Positions 1 through 5,884 of a stretch of DNA of 7,948 bases are shown here, piece by piece. The position numbers were made by a program, and so were the translations under genes. The stretch covers positions 1 to 7,948 of the forward strand of contig CALXAS010000069.1 of assembly GCA_944386315.1 (NCBI GenBank), read 5' to 3'. Each line of letters begins with the position of its first letter. Position 1 is the stretch's first letter. Source of the stretch: an uncultured Clostridia bacterium. GTDB lineage: Bacteria; Bacillota; Clostridia; TANB77; CAG-508. The notes below the pieces were generated by a model. That model made no database searches. It saw only the letters and a program-made list of their open reading frames with translations, and was not told the origin of the DNA.

Positions 1-72
1 GGTCGCTATAGGGCTCGAACCTATGACCCCCTGCTTGTAAGGCAGATGCTCTCCCAGCTGAGCTAAGCGACC
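1..72 (-). tRNA. tRNA-Val (anticodon UAC), 3' end cut by the window edge
   Basis: Read on the minus strand, this folds as a complete cloverleaf of 72 nt. The 7-bp acceptor stem pairs GGTCGCT with AGCGACC. The D arm is GCTC/GAGC. The anticodon stem TCTGC/GCAGG carries the loop CTTACAA, so the anticodon is TAC (UAC), which reads valine codons GUA and GUG. The variable loop is 5 nt, and the T arm is ATAGG/CCTAT with loop TTCGAGC. Position 1 is the last base of the acceptor stem, so the discriminator base and any encoded CCA lie outside the window. The gene has its own promoter at 92-120 and is not part of the cell-wall operon upstream. Confidence 0.96.
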
Positions 73-91
73 ATTTCTCTCGACGAGATTA

Positions 92-120
92 AGTATACCC
101 GATTTTCATCAGATTGTCAA
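92..120 (-). promoter_or_regulatory. Near-consensus sigma-A promoter of the tRNA-Val gene
   Basis: On the minus strand a perfect -35 box TTGACA (115-120) is followed after exactly 17 nt by the -10 box TATACT (92-97), one mismatch from TATAAT. Transcription should start near position 85, giving a leader of about a dozen nucleotides before the mature tRNA 5' end at 72. A short dyad, TCTCG-A-CGAGA (78-88), spans the predicted start. The near-perfect boxes fit a stable-RNA promoter. Confidence 0.85.
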
Positions 121-148
121 TACTTATTTTTAATTTTTTTATTTTTTT

Positions 149-191
149 GTCACAACTGCCTATTTTTTCTTTATTTTTGGGCAGTTGTGAC
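149..191 (+). terminator. Strong 12-bp hairpin with a U-tract on the plus strand
   Basis: Arms 149-160 (GTCACAACTGCC) and 180-191 (GGCAGTTGTGAC) pair perfectly over 12 bp, with a 19-nt T-rich loop. On the plus strand the second arm is followed by a T-rich tract (TTTATTTTATATAAATTTT), which is the polarity of an intrinsic terminator. On the minus strand, the direction of every gene nearby, the hairpin is followed by an A-rich tract, so it is not a textbook terminator there. It lies between the end of the S41 protease gene (226) and the tRNA promoter (120), where a terminator for the cell-wall operon would be expected. The strand assignment rests on the U-tract alone. Confidence 0.5.
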
Positions 192-225
192 TTTATTTTA
201 TATAAATTTTAGAGCTTTTCTATTT

Positions 226-1428
226 TTATTTTAATAATTCTATTGCCTTTTGCAATTGTGTATCCTCACTCTCTTCTATATCATACAATGTTTTTCCTTC
301 TGGTAAGGTTACTTCTACATCTGGTGTAATTCCCACTTCATGAATTTTATTATGGTTTGGTGTAAAATACTCTTCTGTTGTTAGTTTTAATCCACTTCCA
401 TCAGACATAGAGTATACCGTTTGTATAACACCTTTCCCATAAGTTTTTTGTCCCACTAATGTAGCATTATCATTTTCTTTTAATGCTGCAGCTAATATTT
501 CTGATGCACTAGCTGAATATTCATTTACTAATACTACAACTGGTATCGTAATGCTTCTATCTTTTTCTGCCTTTGTTTCTTCTTCCTCAGCACTTTTACT
601 CTTCGTGATTAAAATTGTTTTTCCTTTTTCTATCATTAAATCTGCTATATCTACTGCCTCGTCAACAATTCCTCCACCATTATTTCTTAAGTCGATAATT
701 AATGATTTTACATTTTGATTTTGTAATTCTTGATATTTTTCTTCAAATTCCTGTGCTGTTCCATCATCAAAAGAGGCTATTTGCATATACCCTATTTGAT
801 TTTCTAGTATTCTTGCTTCTACATGGTTTACTTGTACGGTTCTTCTTTCTACTTCTACATCAAAGGTTTCTTCTCCTCTTAAAATAGTTAGCGTTACTTT
901 TGTTCCTTCTTCTCCCTTCATTTTATCAGAAGCTTCATCTAGTTGCTCTCCTGTATATTCTACTCCATCTACTTTAGTAATCACATCTCCTGCTTTTAGC
1001 CCTGCCTCTTCTGCTGGAGATTGTTCTATTGGCATTAAAATAACAATTTGATTTGTTTGTGTATTATTGGTAATATACACACCTATTCCTACATACTTTC
1101 CTATGGTATCTTCCATATATTCTTTCATTTCGTCTGGCGAAATATATTCGGAATACTCATCTCCTAAACCTGCTACATAGCCTTTAATAGCTGTTTGAAT
1201 CATTTGTTCCTCATCGATTTCCCCTATGTAATGCTCTTCTATAAAACTTTTTAAATAGTTTATTGTTTTGGAAAGAGAAGAGGTATCTGTTGATATTCCT
1301 ACATATCTAACGCCTCCTTCTCCTACTAACTTATACATAAAAATAGATGTAATCATAAAAGTAATTAATGCAGTAAGTACTACTAACATAATAATTTTAT
1401 AAATACTTTGTTTTTTATCCGATTTCAT
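226..1428 (-). CDS. S41 family C-terminal processing peptidase (CtpA/CtpB-like) with PDZ domain
   Basis: This is a 400-residue membrane-anchored serine protease that cuts proteins near their C-termini on the outer face of the membrane. A short basic N-terminus precedes one transmembrane segment (about residues 12-32), giving an N-in anchor. A PDZ domain covers about 112-195, with the carboxylate-binding region near YVGIGVYI and the motif SPAEEAGLKAGDVI at 137-150. The S41 catalytic domain follows. By spacing against CtpB and Prc, the Ser-Lys(-Gln) catalytic residues are S307 in SASASE, K332 in YGKG and Q336 in GVIQ; all are present, so the enzyme should be active. The start ATG has AAGGAGG 5 nt upstream (1434-1440). 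It is the last gene of the ftsEX/M23 cluster, 112 bp after the M23 gene and separated from it by a 14-bp hairpin. Such proteases mature or degrade cell-wall hydrolases and sporulation factors in other bacteria; its substrate here is inferred, with the two M23 proteins as first candidates. Confidence 0.93.
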   Translation of the reverse strand: MKSDKKQSIYKIIMLVVLTALITFMITSIFMYKLVGEGGVRYVGISTDTSSLSKTINYLKSFIEEHYIGEIDEEQMIQTAIKGYVAGLGDEYSEYISPDEMKEYMEDTIGKYVGIGVYITNNTQTNQIVILMPIEQSPAEEAGLKAGDVITKVDGVEYTGEQLDEASDKMKGEEGTKVTLTILRGEETFDVEVERRTVQVNHVEARILENQIGYMQIASFDDGTAQEFEEKYQELQNQNVKSLIIDLRNNGGGIVDEAVDIADLMIEKGKTILITKSKSAEEEETKAEKDRSITIPVVVLVNEYSASASEILAAALKENDNATLVGQKTYGKGVIQTVYSMSDGSGLKLTTEEYFTPNHNKIHEVGITPDVEVTLPEGKTLYDIEESEDTQLQKAIELLK

Positions 1429-1490
1429 TTTTTCCTCCTTGGCCAGTGAGCCATTTCTTAAATCTTTCTTTTTATTTTATTCTGGAAAAT

Positions 1491-1536
1491 AGAAGTTAGA
1501 AGTATGAATGAACAATATTTTCTACTTCTAACTTCT
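1491..1536 (-). terminator. 14-bp perfect hairpin between the M23 and S41 genes; possible partial terminator or processing site
   Basis: Arms 1491-1504 and 1523-1536 are perfect 14-bp inverted repeats (AGAAGTTAGAAGTA and its complement) around an 18-nt loop. In the minus-strand transcript the hairpin begins 4 nt after the TAG stop of the M23 gene and is followed only by a weak run, ATTTTCC. That is poor for an efficient intrinsic terminator, but it could reduce read-through into the protease gene or protect the upstream mRNA 3' end. I see no convincing promoter between it and the protease start. Confidence 0.4.
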
Positions 1537-1540
1537 TTCT

Positions 1541-2713
1541 CTACTCGCTTTCTTGTGTACTACCTTGCAGATATGACTTAGGATTTACTGGAGATCCATT
1601 CACTCTTACTTCAAAATGTAAATGTGGTCCTGTGGAATTTCCTGTTGAACCTACTTCCATAATTAAATCACCTTTTTTTACTTCTGTTCCTACTGTTGTT
1701 AATATTTTCTGACCATGTCCATATAAAGTAGAAATTCCGTTTCCATGATTAATCATGACACAGTTGCCATACCCTCCATAATAACTAGCCATGGTTACTA
1801 CACCATCTGCTGCTGCAATAACCGGCGCCCCAAAGCCTGCATTTCCAATATCAATTCCTGTATGTTGTTTTACTACTCCTTGTATAGGGTGTTCTCTTAT
1901 TCCATAGTCTGATGTTATGTAAGTTCCACTTTTAGCCACTGGCCACGCCATTACTCCTCCTGTATAAGTACCATTGTACTCTTGATCTGCAGCCAATCGA
2001 ATTAAGTTTTCTATTCTTTCTTCTTCCGCTTTGTATTCCTCTATTTTTTGTTGCAATTCTTTTTCACTATCAGAAAGTTGACTCAAATAACTTTGTTGCA
2101 CTGTTTTATTATTTTGCATTGTCACATAAGTTTGCTCTCTTTTGGCTTTTAATATTTTTAAATTTGCTTTCTGTTCTTCTAAACTTTTTTGTGTATTTTC
2201 TACTTCTGTTTTTTCTGCTTCAATACTTTCTAATAGTTCTGTATCCGCCTCTACTATCTGTTCTAACATGTAATAATTGGATAAAAAGTCTGTTAAACTA
2301 CTAGAATTGAATAATAAATCTAAAAAAGAAGTTTCTCCTTTTTCATATAACACAACTAATCTCTCTGCCAAAAGTTCTTCATTCTCTTCATAATTCTTTT
2401 GCAAAGTTTCTAATTTAGCTGTTGTTTCGTCTACTTGTGTCTGTAGTTCTGTTAATTGTGTATTAAAATCCTCAATTTCCTGTTCTGCCTGTGCAATGGT
2501 ATCATCTAATTGTTGTATTTGCACGATGGTTGCTGACAATTCTTCCTGTACATATTCTAGTTGTCCTGTACTTTCTTCTATTTGATTTTGCAAGTTTTGC
2601 TGTTGTTCTTCTAAAGTTTCTGCTTGTACTATATTTCCAAAGAGTAAGCATGAAACTAAAAAGAAAATAATGATAAAACGCAATATATAAGATGTTATTT
2701 TTTTATTTTTCAT
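1541..2713 (-). CDS. Secreted coiled-coil M23 (LytM-type) murein endopeptidase, PcsB/CwlO-like, copy 2
   Basis: This 390-residue exported protein is predicted to cut peptide cross-links of peptidoglycan under FtsEX control. A signal peptide (1-31) has a long hydrophobic core and a VQA cleavage site before E32. Residues about 32-240 form a Glu/Gln-rich coiled coil of the PcsB N-terminal type, broken by a conserved segment at about 111-160 containing ERLVVLYEKGETSFLDLL. The C-terminal M23 domain covers about 255-382. Its zinc and catalytic residues are complete: H284 and D288 in HTGID, H333 in YGH, and H364 and H366 in HLHFE. The protein is therefore probably an enzyme and not an EnvC-like degenerate activator. 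Upstream, an AAGGGG stretch (about 2722-2727) serves as a moderate ribosome binding site. Only 22 bp separate it from the first M23 gene, so the two are co-transcribed. The linker before the catalytic domain is short, unlike its paralogue. Confidence 0.92.
   Translation of the reverse strand: MKNKKITSYILRFIIIFFLVSCLLFGNIVQAETLEEQQQNLQNQIEESTGQLEYVQEELSATIVQIQQLDDTIAQAEQEIEDFNTQLTELQTQVDETTAKLETLQKNYEENEELLAERLVVLYEKGETSFLDLLFNSSSLTDFLSNYYMLEQIVEADTELLESIEAEKTEVENTQKSLEEQKANLKILKAKREQTYVTMQNNKTVQQSYLSQLSDSEKELQQKIEEYKAEEERIENLIRLAADQEYNGTYTGGVMAWPVAKSGTYITSDYGIREHPIQGVVKQHTGIDIGNAGFGAPVIAAADGVVTMASYYGGYGNCVMINHGNGISTLYGHGQKILTTVGTEVKKGDLIMEVGSTGNSTGPHLHFEVRVNGSPVNPKSYLQGSTQESE
2310..2347. repeat. 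38-bp direct repeat, copy A (inside second M23 gene)
   Basis: This 38-bp tract is identical base for base to 3595-3632. It encodes the segment YEKGETSFLDLLF in the coiled-coil region of the M23 protein. The surrounding DNA of the two genes has diverged, including at synonymous positions. Confidence 0.9.
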
Positions 2714-2735
2714 TTTGCTTACCCCTTTCTTTCTT

Positions 2736-3986
2736 CTATGATTCTTGTGCAGCTCCTGCTGCTAACGTATAGCCTCCTGGTAGATAATCTAATGGGTCTA
2801 GTGGATTTACTGAGAAAAATTGCGATATTGAACTTGCTCTTCTTAGTTCATAATGTAAATGTGGTCCTGTACTACCTCCAGAATTACCAGATTGTGCAAT
2901 AACTTGTCCTTGCGTTACATATTGCCCTGATGAGATATTAAAGCTATTCAAATGTCCATATAAGCTAATATAATTATTTCCATGTATAATGACAATATAA
3001 TGTCCATATCCTCCTGGATTTTCTAATGTATAAGCATATCCAGATGCTGTTGCATATACATCTTCATATCTTGCTCCTATATCAATTCCTTTGTGTTTCC
3101 TTCCCCATCTATTTTTCATAGTAGAAGTAACTACTTTATTGTTACATGGCCAAATAAAGGTACCATCAAAATGTAATCCTGATCCATTTGTTGTAGATCC
3201 ACTGCTACTACTACCACCATTATTATTTGCCGCTTCTTGTTCTTTTCTTTTTTGTTCCTCTTCTAAAGCCTTTAATTGTGCCGCTGCCTGTGCTTCTACT
3301 TCTTTTATTCTCTCATTATAATCATCAATTTCACTTTGTAACTGTTTATCTTGTGCATTTAAATTTTGGGCTTTTTGTTCTCTTTCTTCTTTTTGTTGTT
3401 GTAATGTAACCGTCTTTGTTTGTTTTTCTGCTTTTAAGCTAGTTATTTCTGACTTTTGACTTTCCAACTCTGATTTTGCATTTTCTATTTCTTGTTTTTC
3501 AGTATTAATACTTTCTAATAATTCCATATCACATTCTGCAAGCTGTGATAAAGAATAATAATTAGAAAGGAAATCTACTAATCCTTCTGAACTAAATAAT
3601 AAATCTAAAAAAGAAGTTTCTCCTTTTTCATACATAACTACTAGTCTTTCACTCAATAGCGCTTCATTTTCATCATATTCTTCTTGTTTTTTTTGTATTT
3701 CTACTTTCTTCTGGTCTATAGATGTTTGTAAGTCATTTATTTGTGTTTCTAACGCTTTAATTTCGCTTTCATTTGTAGATATTTGTGTATCTAAGTTAGC
3801 AATTTCTTGCATTGCCTCACTTAAATCTTCTTCTACCTCAGCTTGTTGTGCTTCCTTTTGTTTCAATTCCTCATTTAATTGTTCACTTTGCTTATTTAAT
3901 TCATCTATACTTGCTGCATAGACATTATACAGCATACCTCCTAATAAAGTAAACACTACGAACACAGATAGTATCTTTCTTTTCAT
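2736..3986 (-). CDS. Secreted coiled-coil M23 (LytM-type) murein endopeptidase, PcsB/CwlO-like, copy 1
   Basis: This 416-residue secreted protein is encoded directly after ftsX. The signal peptide (1-24) ends at VYA before A25. A long coiled coil rich in E, Q and K fills about 26-252, including the conserved hinge ERLVVMYEKGETSFLDLL (113-130) shared with its paralogue. A low-complexity Asn/Gly/Ser linker (about 254-270) leads to the M23 domain (about 275-402). The zinc-site residues are intact: H298 and D302 in HKGID, H345 in YGH, and H376 and H378 in HLHYE. In the known FtsEX systems (PcsB in Streptococcus, CwlO in Bacillus, EnvC in E. coli) the coiled coil contacts the outer loop of FtsX, which releases or activates hydrolase activity; the position next to ftsX makes this protein the likeliest partner. 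AGGAGG (3996-4001) stands 9 nt before the ATG. The gap to ftsX is 57 bp with no clear promoter or terminator. Confidence 0.93.
   Translation of the reverse strand: MKRKILSVFVVFTLLGGMLYNVYAASIDELNKQSEQLNEELKQKEAQQAEVEEDLSEAMQEIANLDTQISTNESEIKALETQINDLQTSIDQKKVEIQKKQEEYDENEALLSERLVVMYEKGETSFLDLLFSSEGLVDFLSNYYSLSQLAECDMELLESINTEKQEIENAKSELESQKSEITSLKAEKQTKTVTLQQQKEEREQKAQNLNAQDKQLQSEIDDYNERIKEVEAQAAAQLKALEEEQKRKEQEAANNNGGSSSSGSTTNGSGLHFDGTFIWPCNNKVVTSTMKNRWGRKHKGIDIGARYEDVYATASGYAYTLENPGGYGHYIVIIHGNNYISLYGHLNSFNISSGQYVTQGQVIAQSGNSGGSTGPHLHYELRRASSISQFFSVNPLDPLDYLPGGYTLAAGAAQES
3595..3632. repeat. 38-bp direct repeat, copy B (inside first M23 gene)
   Basis: Identical to 2310-2347 and in the same orientation and reading frame. 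It encodes the same 13-residue hinge segment of the coiled coil. Confidence 0.9.
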
Positions 3987-4043
3987 TTTTTCTTTCCTCC
4001 TAAGAGTTTGTATTTTCTTTTTATTTTCGCTTACTTGTATATT

Positions 4044-4943
4044 TTATACTTCCAAATATTTTCTCATAGAAATAGCACTTCCGATGACACCAATGCCTAT
4101 TCCTAAGATTAAATATACTGTTAAAACTAGTGCAAACATATCAGAGAAAGTTAATAAATTAAAGCTTACCATAGTTGCTACCGAGGAATCTAATAATTTA
4201 TCGATTGCAAAGTTATAACTTACTCCCAATAGCACAATAGAAATCATAGCTGAAATAACTCCAATAATAATACCTTCTACAATAAAAGGCCATCTGATAA
4301 ATCCATTGGTTGCTCCCACGTATTTCATAATAGAAATTTCTTTTCTTCTTGCATGTACTGTAAGTTTAATGGTATTTGCTATAATAAATATAGAAATAAC
4401 TATTAACAATATTAAAATAACACCAGAAACAATTCTAATACCGTTAGCCACTCCAATTAAAGCATCAATTGTTTTGTCCCTTACCTCTATATTACTTACA
4501 TTATCTAATTGCTTGATTTGTGCATATACATTATCACTTTGTTCCAAGTCTGTTAATGTTACTACATAAGATGGTTTTAAAGGATTTTTTTCATAGTATC
4601 CATTTAACAAATCACCATTTTCTCCAAATCTCTCTTTTAAAGAATTTAGTGCATCTTCTTTAGATACATACTGTGCTGTTGCCACATAATCTATAGCTCT
4701 AATTTGCTCTCCTGCTTGCTGTATTTGTTCTTCTGTTGCATCTTTATTCAAGAATACTTGCATTCCTTGTTGCGCTTCTACTTCTTCCATAATGTAATTT
4801 ACATTTTCTCCAATAACAAAGAACAATCCAAAAATCAACATCGTAGCACACATAATAATTAAAGAGGCTCCTGTCGATTTTTTATTTTTAAATACGTTTC
4901 TAAATCCTTCTCCTAATAAATAACCCAATACACTATACCTCAC
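4044..4943 (-). CDS. ftsX: Cell division/wall-remodelling membrane protein FtsX
   Basis: FtsX is the membrane half of the FtsEX complex, which couples ATP hydrolysis inside the cell to control of murein hydrolases outside. From the GTG start it has 299 residues, normal for the family. It shows four membrane segments: about 24-45, 168-192, 221-243 and 269-293. The large outer domain lies between the first two (about 46-165) and is the expected docking site for the coiled coils of the M23 proteins. The cytoplasmic stretch HARRKEISIMKYVGAT after the second segment is the conserved FtsX signature that contacts FtsE. I chose the GTG at 4943 because GGTGGG lies 7 nt upstream and because the family usually begins close to the YLLGEGFRN motif. 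An ATG at 4967 would add 8 residues but has no ribosome binding site. The start lies inside ftsE, an 11-nt overlap that suggests translational coupling. Confidence 0.93.
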   Translation of the reverse strand: MRYSVLGYLLGEGFRNVFKNKKSTGASLIIMCATMLIFGLFFVIGENVNYIMEEVEAQQGMQVFLNKDATEEQIQQAGEQIRAIDYVATAQYVSKEDALNSLKERFGENGDLLNGYYEKNPLKPSYVVTLTDLEQSDNVYAQIKQLDNVSNIEVRDKTIDALIGVANGIRIVSGVILILLIVISIFIIANTIKLTVHARRKEISIMKYVGATNGFIRWPFIVEGIIIGVISAMISIVLLGVSYNFAIDKLLDSSVATMVSFNLLTFSDMFALVLTVYLILGIGIGVIGSAISMRKYLEV

Positions 4944-5619
4944 TGTTATACCCACCTTTTTTATCATCTCTTACGATAACGCCTTTTTCTATTTGAATAA
5001 CTCTTTTCTTCATTTGGTCTACAATGTCTTTCGCATGTGTTGCAATCACCACTGTAGTACCTCTCATATTAATATCGTTTAGCAATGTCATAATATCCCA
5101 TGCTGTATCTGGGTCTAAGTTTCCTGTTGGCTCATCCGCAATTAACATAGAAGGATTATTCACTAATGCTCTTGCCAAAGCTACCCTTTGTTGTTCTCCT
5201 CCTGATAACTCATTAGGATACATCTTTGCTTTTCCACTTAAGCCTACTAAAGAAAGTACCATTGGCACTTGTCTTCTGATATGTTTTGGTGTAGCTCTTA
5301 CAATATACATAGCAAACGCTACATTATCATATACGGTTTTATCTGGCAATAATCTAAAGTCCTGAAATACCACTCCCATACTTCTTCTTAAGTAAGGGAC
5401 CCTTTTAGGCTTTAAAAAAGTGGTATCTTTTCCATTGATAATGATGTTTCCCGATGTTGGATTTTCTTCTTTTAATATCATTTTTATTAATGTGGATTTT
5501 CCTGAACCAGAAGGACCTACTAAAAAGGCAAATTCTCCTTTTTCAATTACAAAATTTGCATTATTTACTGCTTCTGTTCCTGTTTCATAGGTCTTACTTA
5601 CATTTCTAAACTCTATCAT
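4933..5619 (-). CDS. ftsE: Cell division ATP-binding protein FtsE
   Basis: FtsE is the cytoplasmic ATPase of FtsEX; its ATP cycle drives the change in FtsX that regulates peptidoglycan hydrolases. The 228-residue protein is full length and has every ABC motif: Walker A GPSGSGKST (35-43), Q-loop Q86 in VVFQDFRLL, signature LSGGEQQR (138-145), Walker B LIADEP (159-164, with D162 and E163), D-loop NLDP (167-170) and the H-loop H195. The motif VVFQDFRLLPDKTVYDNVA is typical of FtsE among ABC ATPases, and the adjacent ftsX confirms the identity. AAGGAG stands about 10 nt before the ATG. It is the first gene of the cluster and has a promoter at 5687-5715, so the leader is about 60 nt. Confidence 0.97.
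   Translation of the reverse strand: MIEFRNVSKTYETGTEAVNNANFVIEKGEFAFLVGPSGSGKSTLIKMILKEENPTSGNIIINGKDTTFLKPKRVPYLRRSMGVVFQDFRLLPDKTVYDNVAFAMYIVRATPKHIRRQVPMVLSLVGLSGKAKMYPNELSGGEQQRVALARALVNNPSMLIADEPTGNLDPDTAWDIMTLLNDINMRGTTVVIATHAKDIVDQMKKRVIQIEKGVIVRDDKKGGYNSEV
4941..4956 (-). promoter_or_regulatory. Ribosome binding site that sets the GTG start of ftsX
   Basis: On the minus strand GGTGGG (4951-4956) lies 7 nt before GTG (4941-4943). It sits within the last codons of ftsE, and the GTG begins 11 nt before the end of the ftsE stop codon. The competing ATG at 4965-4967 has no purine-rich Shine-Dalgarno match at a suitable distance. Confidence 0.7.
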
Positions 5620-5686
5620 TGTTTATAAGCTCCTTTTTATGTGCTTTTTTCGCATTTCTTCTTTATTTTTTTGCTTATTCTTCTTT

Positions 5687-5715
5687 ATCATAACAATAAA
5701 ACAAATTATTTGCAA
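5687..5715 (-). promoter_or_regulatory. Extended -10 promoter of the ftsEX-M23-S41 cluster
   Basis: On the minus strand TTGCAA (5710-5715) is separated by 17 nt from TATGAT (5687-5692), which is preceded by TG plus one base, the extended -10 motif. Transcription should start near 5680, about 60 nt before the ftsE ATG. It is the only convincing promoter I see between the transketolase operon and ftsE. Confidence 0.72.
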
Positions 5716-5801
5716 TAGTTTCTGATAGAAAAAAATTAGTAAAAAATGACTTTTTTCTTTTATTTTCTAAGCTTTTCTTGCTTTTTCTTACTTTTTTAAA
5801 A

Positions 5802-5818
5802 TTCACACAAAATTCACA
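5802..5818 (-). promoter_or_regulatory. WalR-box-like direct repeat upstream of ftsE
   Basis: On the minus strand the hexamer TGTGAA occurs twice with exactly 5 nt between (5813-5818 and 5802-5807), in a tandem 11-bp repeat (5798-5819). The architecture, two direct hexamers at N5 spacing, is that of the WalR (YycF/VicR) binding site TGTWAH-N5-TGTWAH, with a single mismatch (G for A/T) at the fourth base of both halves. It lies about 87 bp upstream of the -35 box, farther than is usual for a direct activator site. Confidence 0.35.
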
Positions 5819-5861
5819 TTTTTATTTTATCCGGTAAGTTAGAATGATTAGATAAAAATGT
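5816..5861 (-). terminator. Weak AT-rich inverted repeat after the transketolase operon
   Basis: Arms 5816-5825 and 5852-5861 (ACATTTTTAT and its complement) are a perfect 10-bp inverted repeat with a 26-nt loop, beginning 24 nt after the stop of the transketolase C-terminal subunit gene. In the minus-strand transcript it is followed by GAATTTTGTGTGAATTTT. The stem is almost all A-T with a long loop, so it would be a poor terminator; no better candidate is visible in the 265-bp gap. Confidence 0.25.
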
Positions 5862-5884
5862 ACTTTATATTCCATGCAACTTTA

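Noticed and set aside
1440..1453. Small hairpin TGGC-TCACTG-GCCA next to the ribosome binding site of the S41 gene
   Set aside because: Only 4 bp with a 6-nt loop; too weak to claim regulation of translation.
4944..4967. ATG at 4967 as the start of FtsX
   Set aside because: It lacks a ribosome binding site and would overlap ftsE by 35 nt, whereas the GTG at 4943 has GGTGGG 7 nt upstream and gives the usual N-terminus.
5024..5365. Plus-strand open frame of 113 codons opposite ftsE
   Set aside because: It mirrors the minus-strand ftsE coding sequence, which has all ABC motifs; no ribosome binding site or protein-like features support it. The shorter plus-strand frames opposite the other genes were rejected for the same reason.
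5727..5758. A/T inverted repeat AGAAAAAA...TTTTTTCT as a terminator for the transketolase operon
   Set aside because: The arms are nearly pure A and T in a region of A and T runs; such pairs are expected by chance, and no stable stem results.
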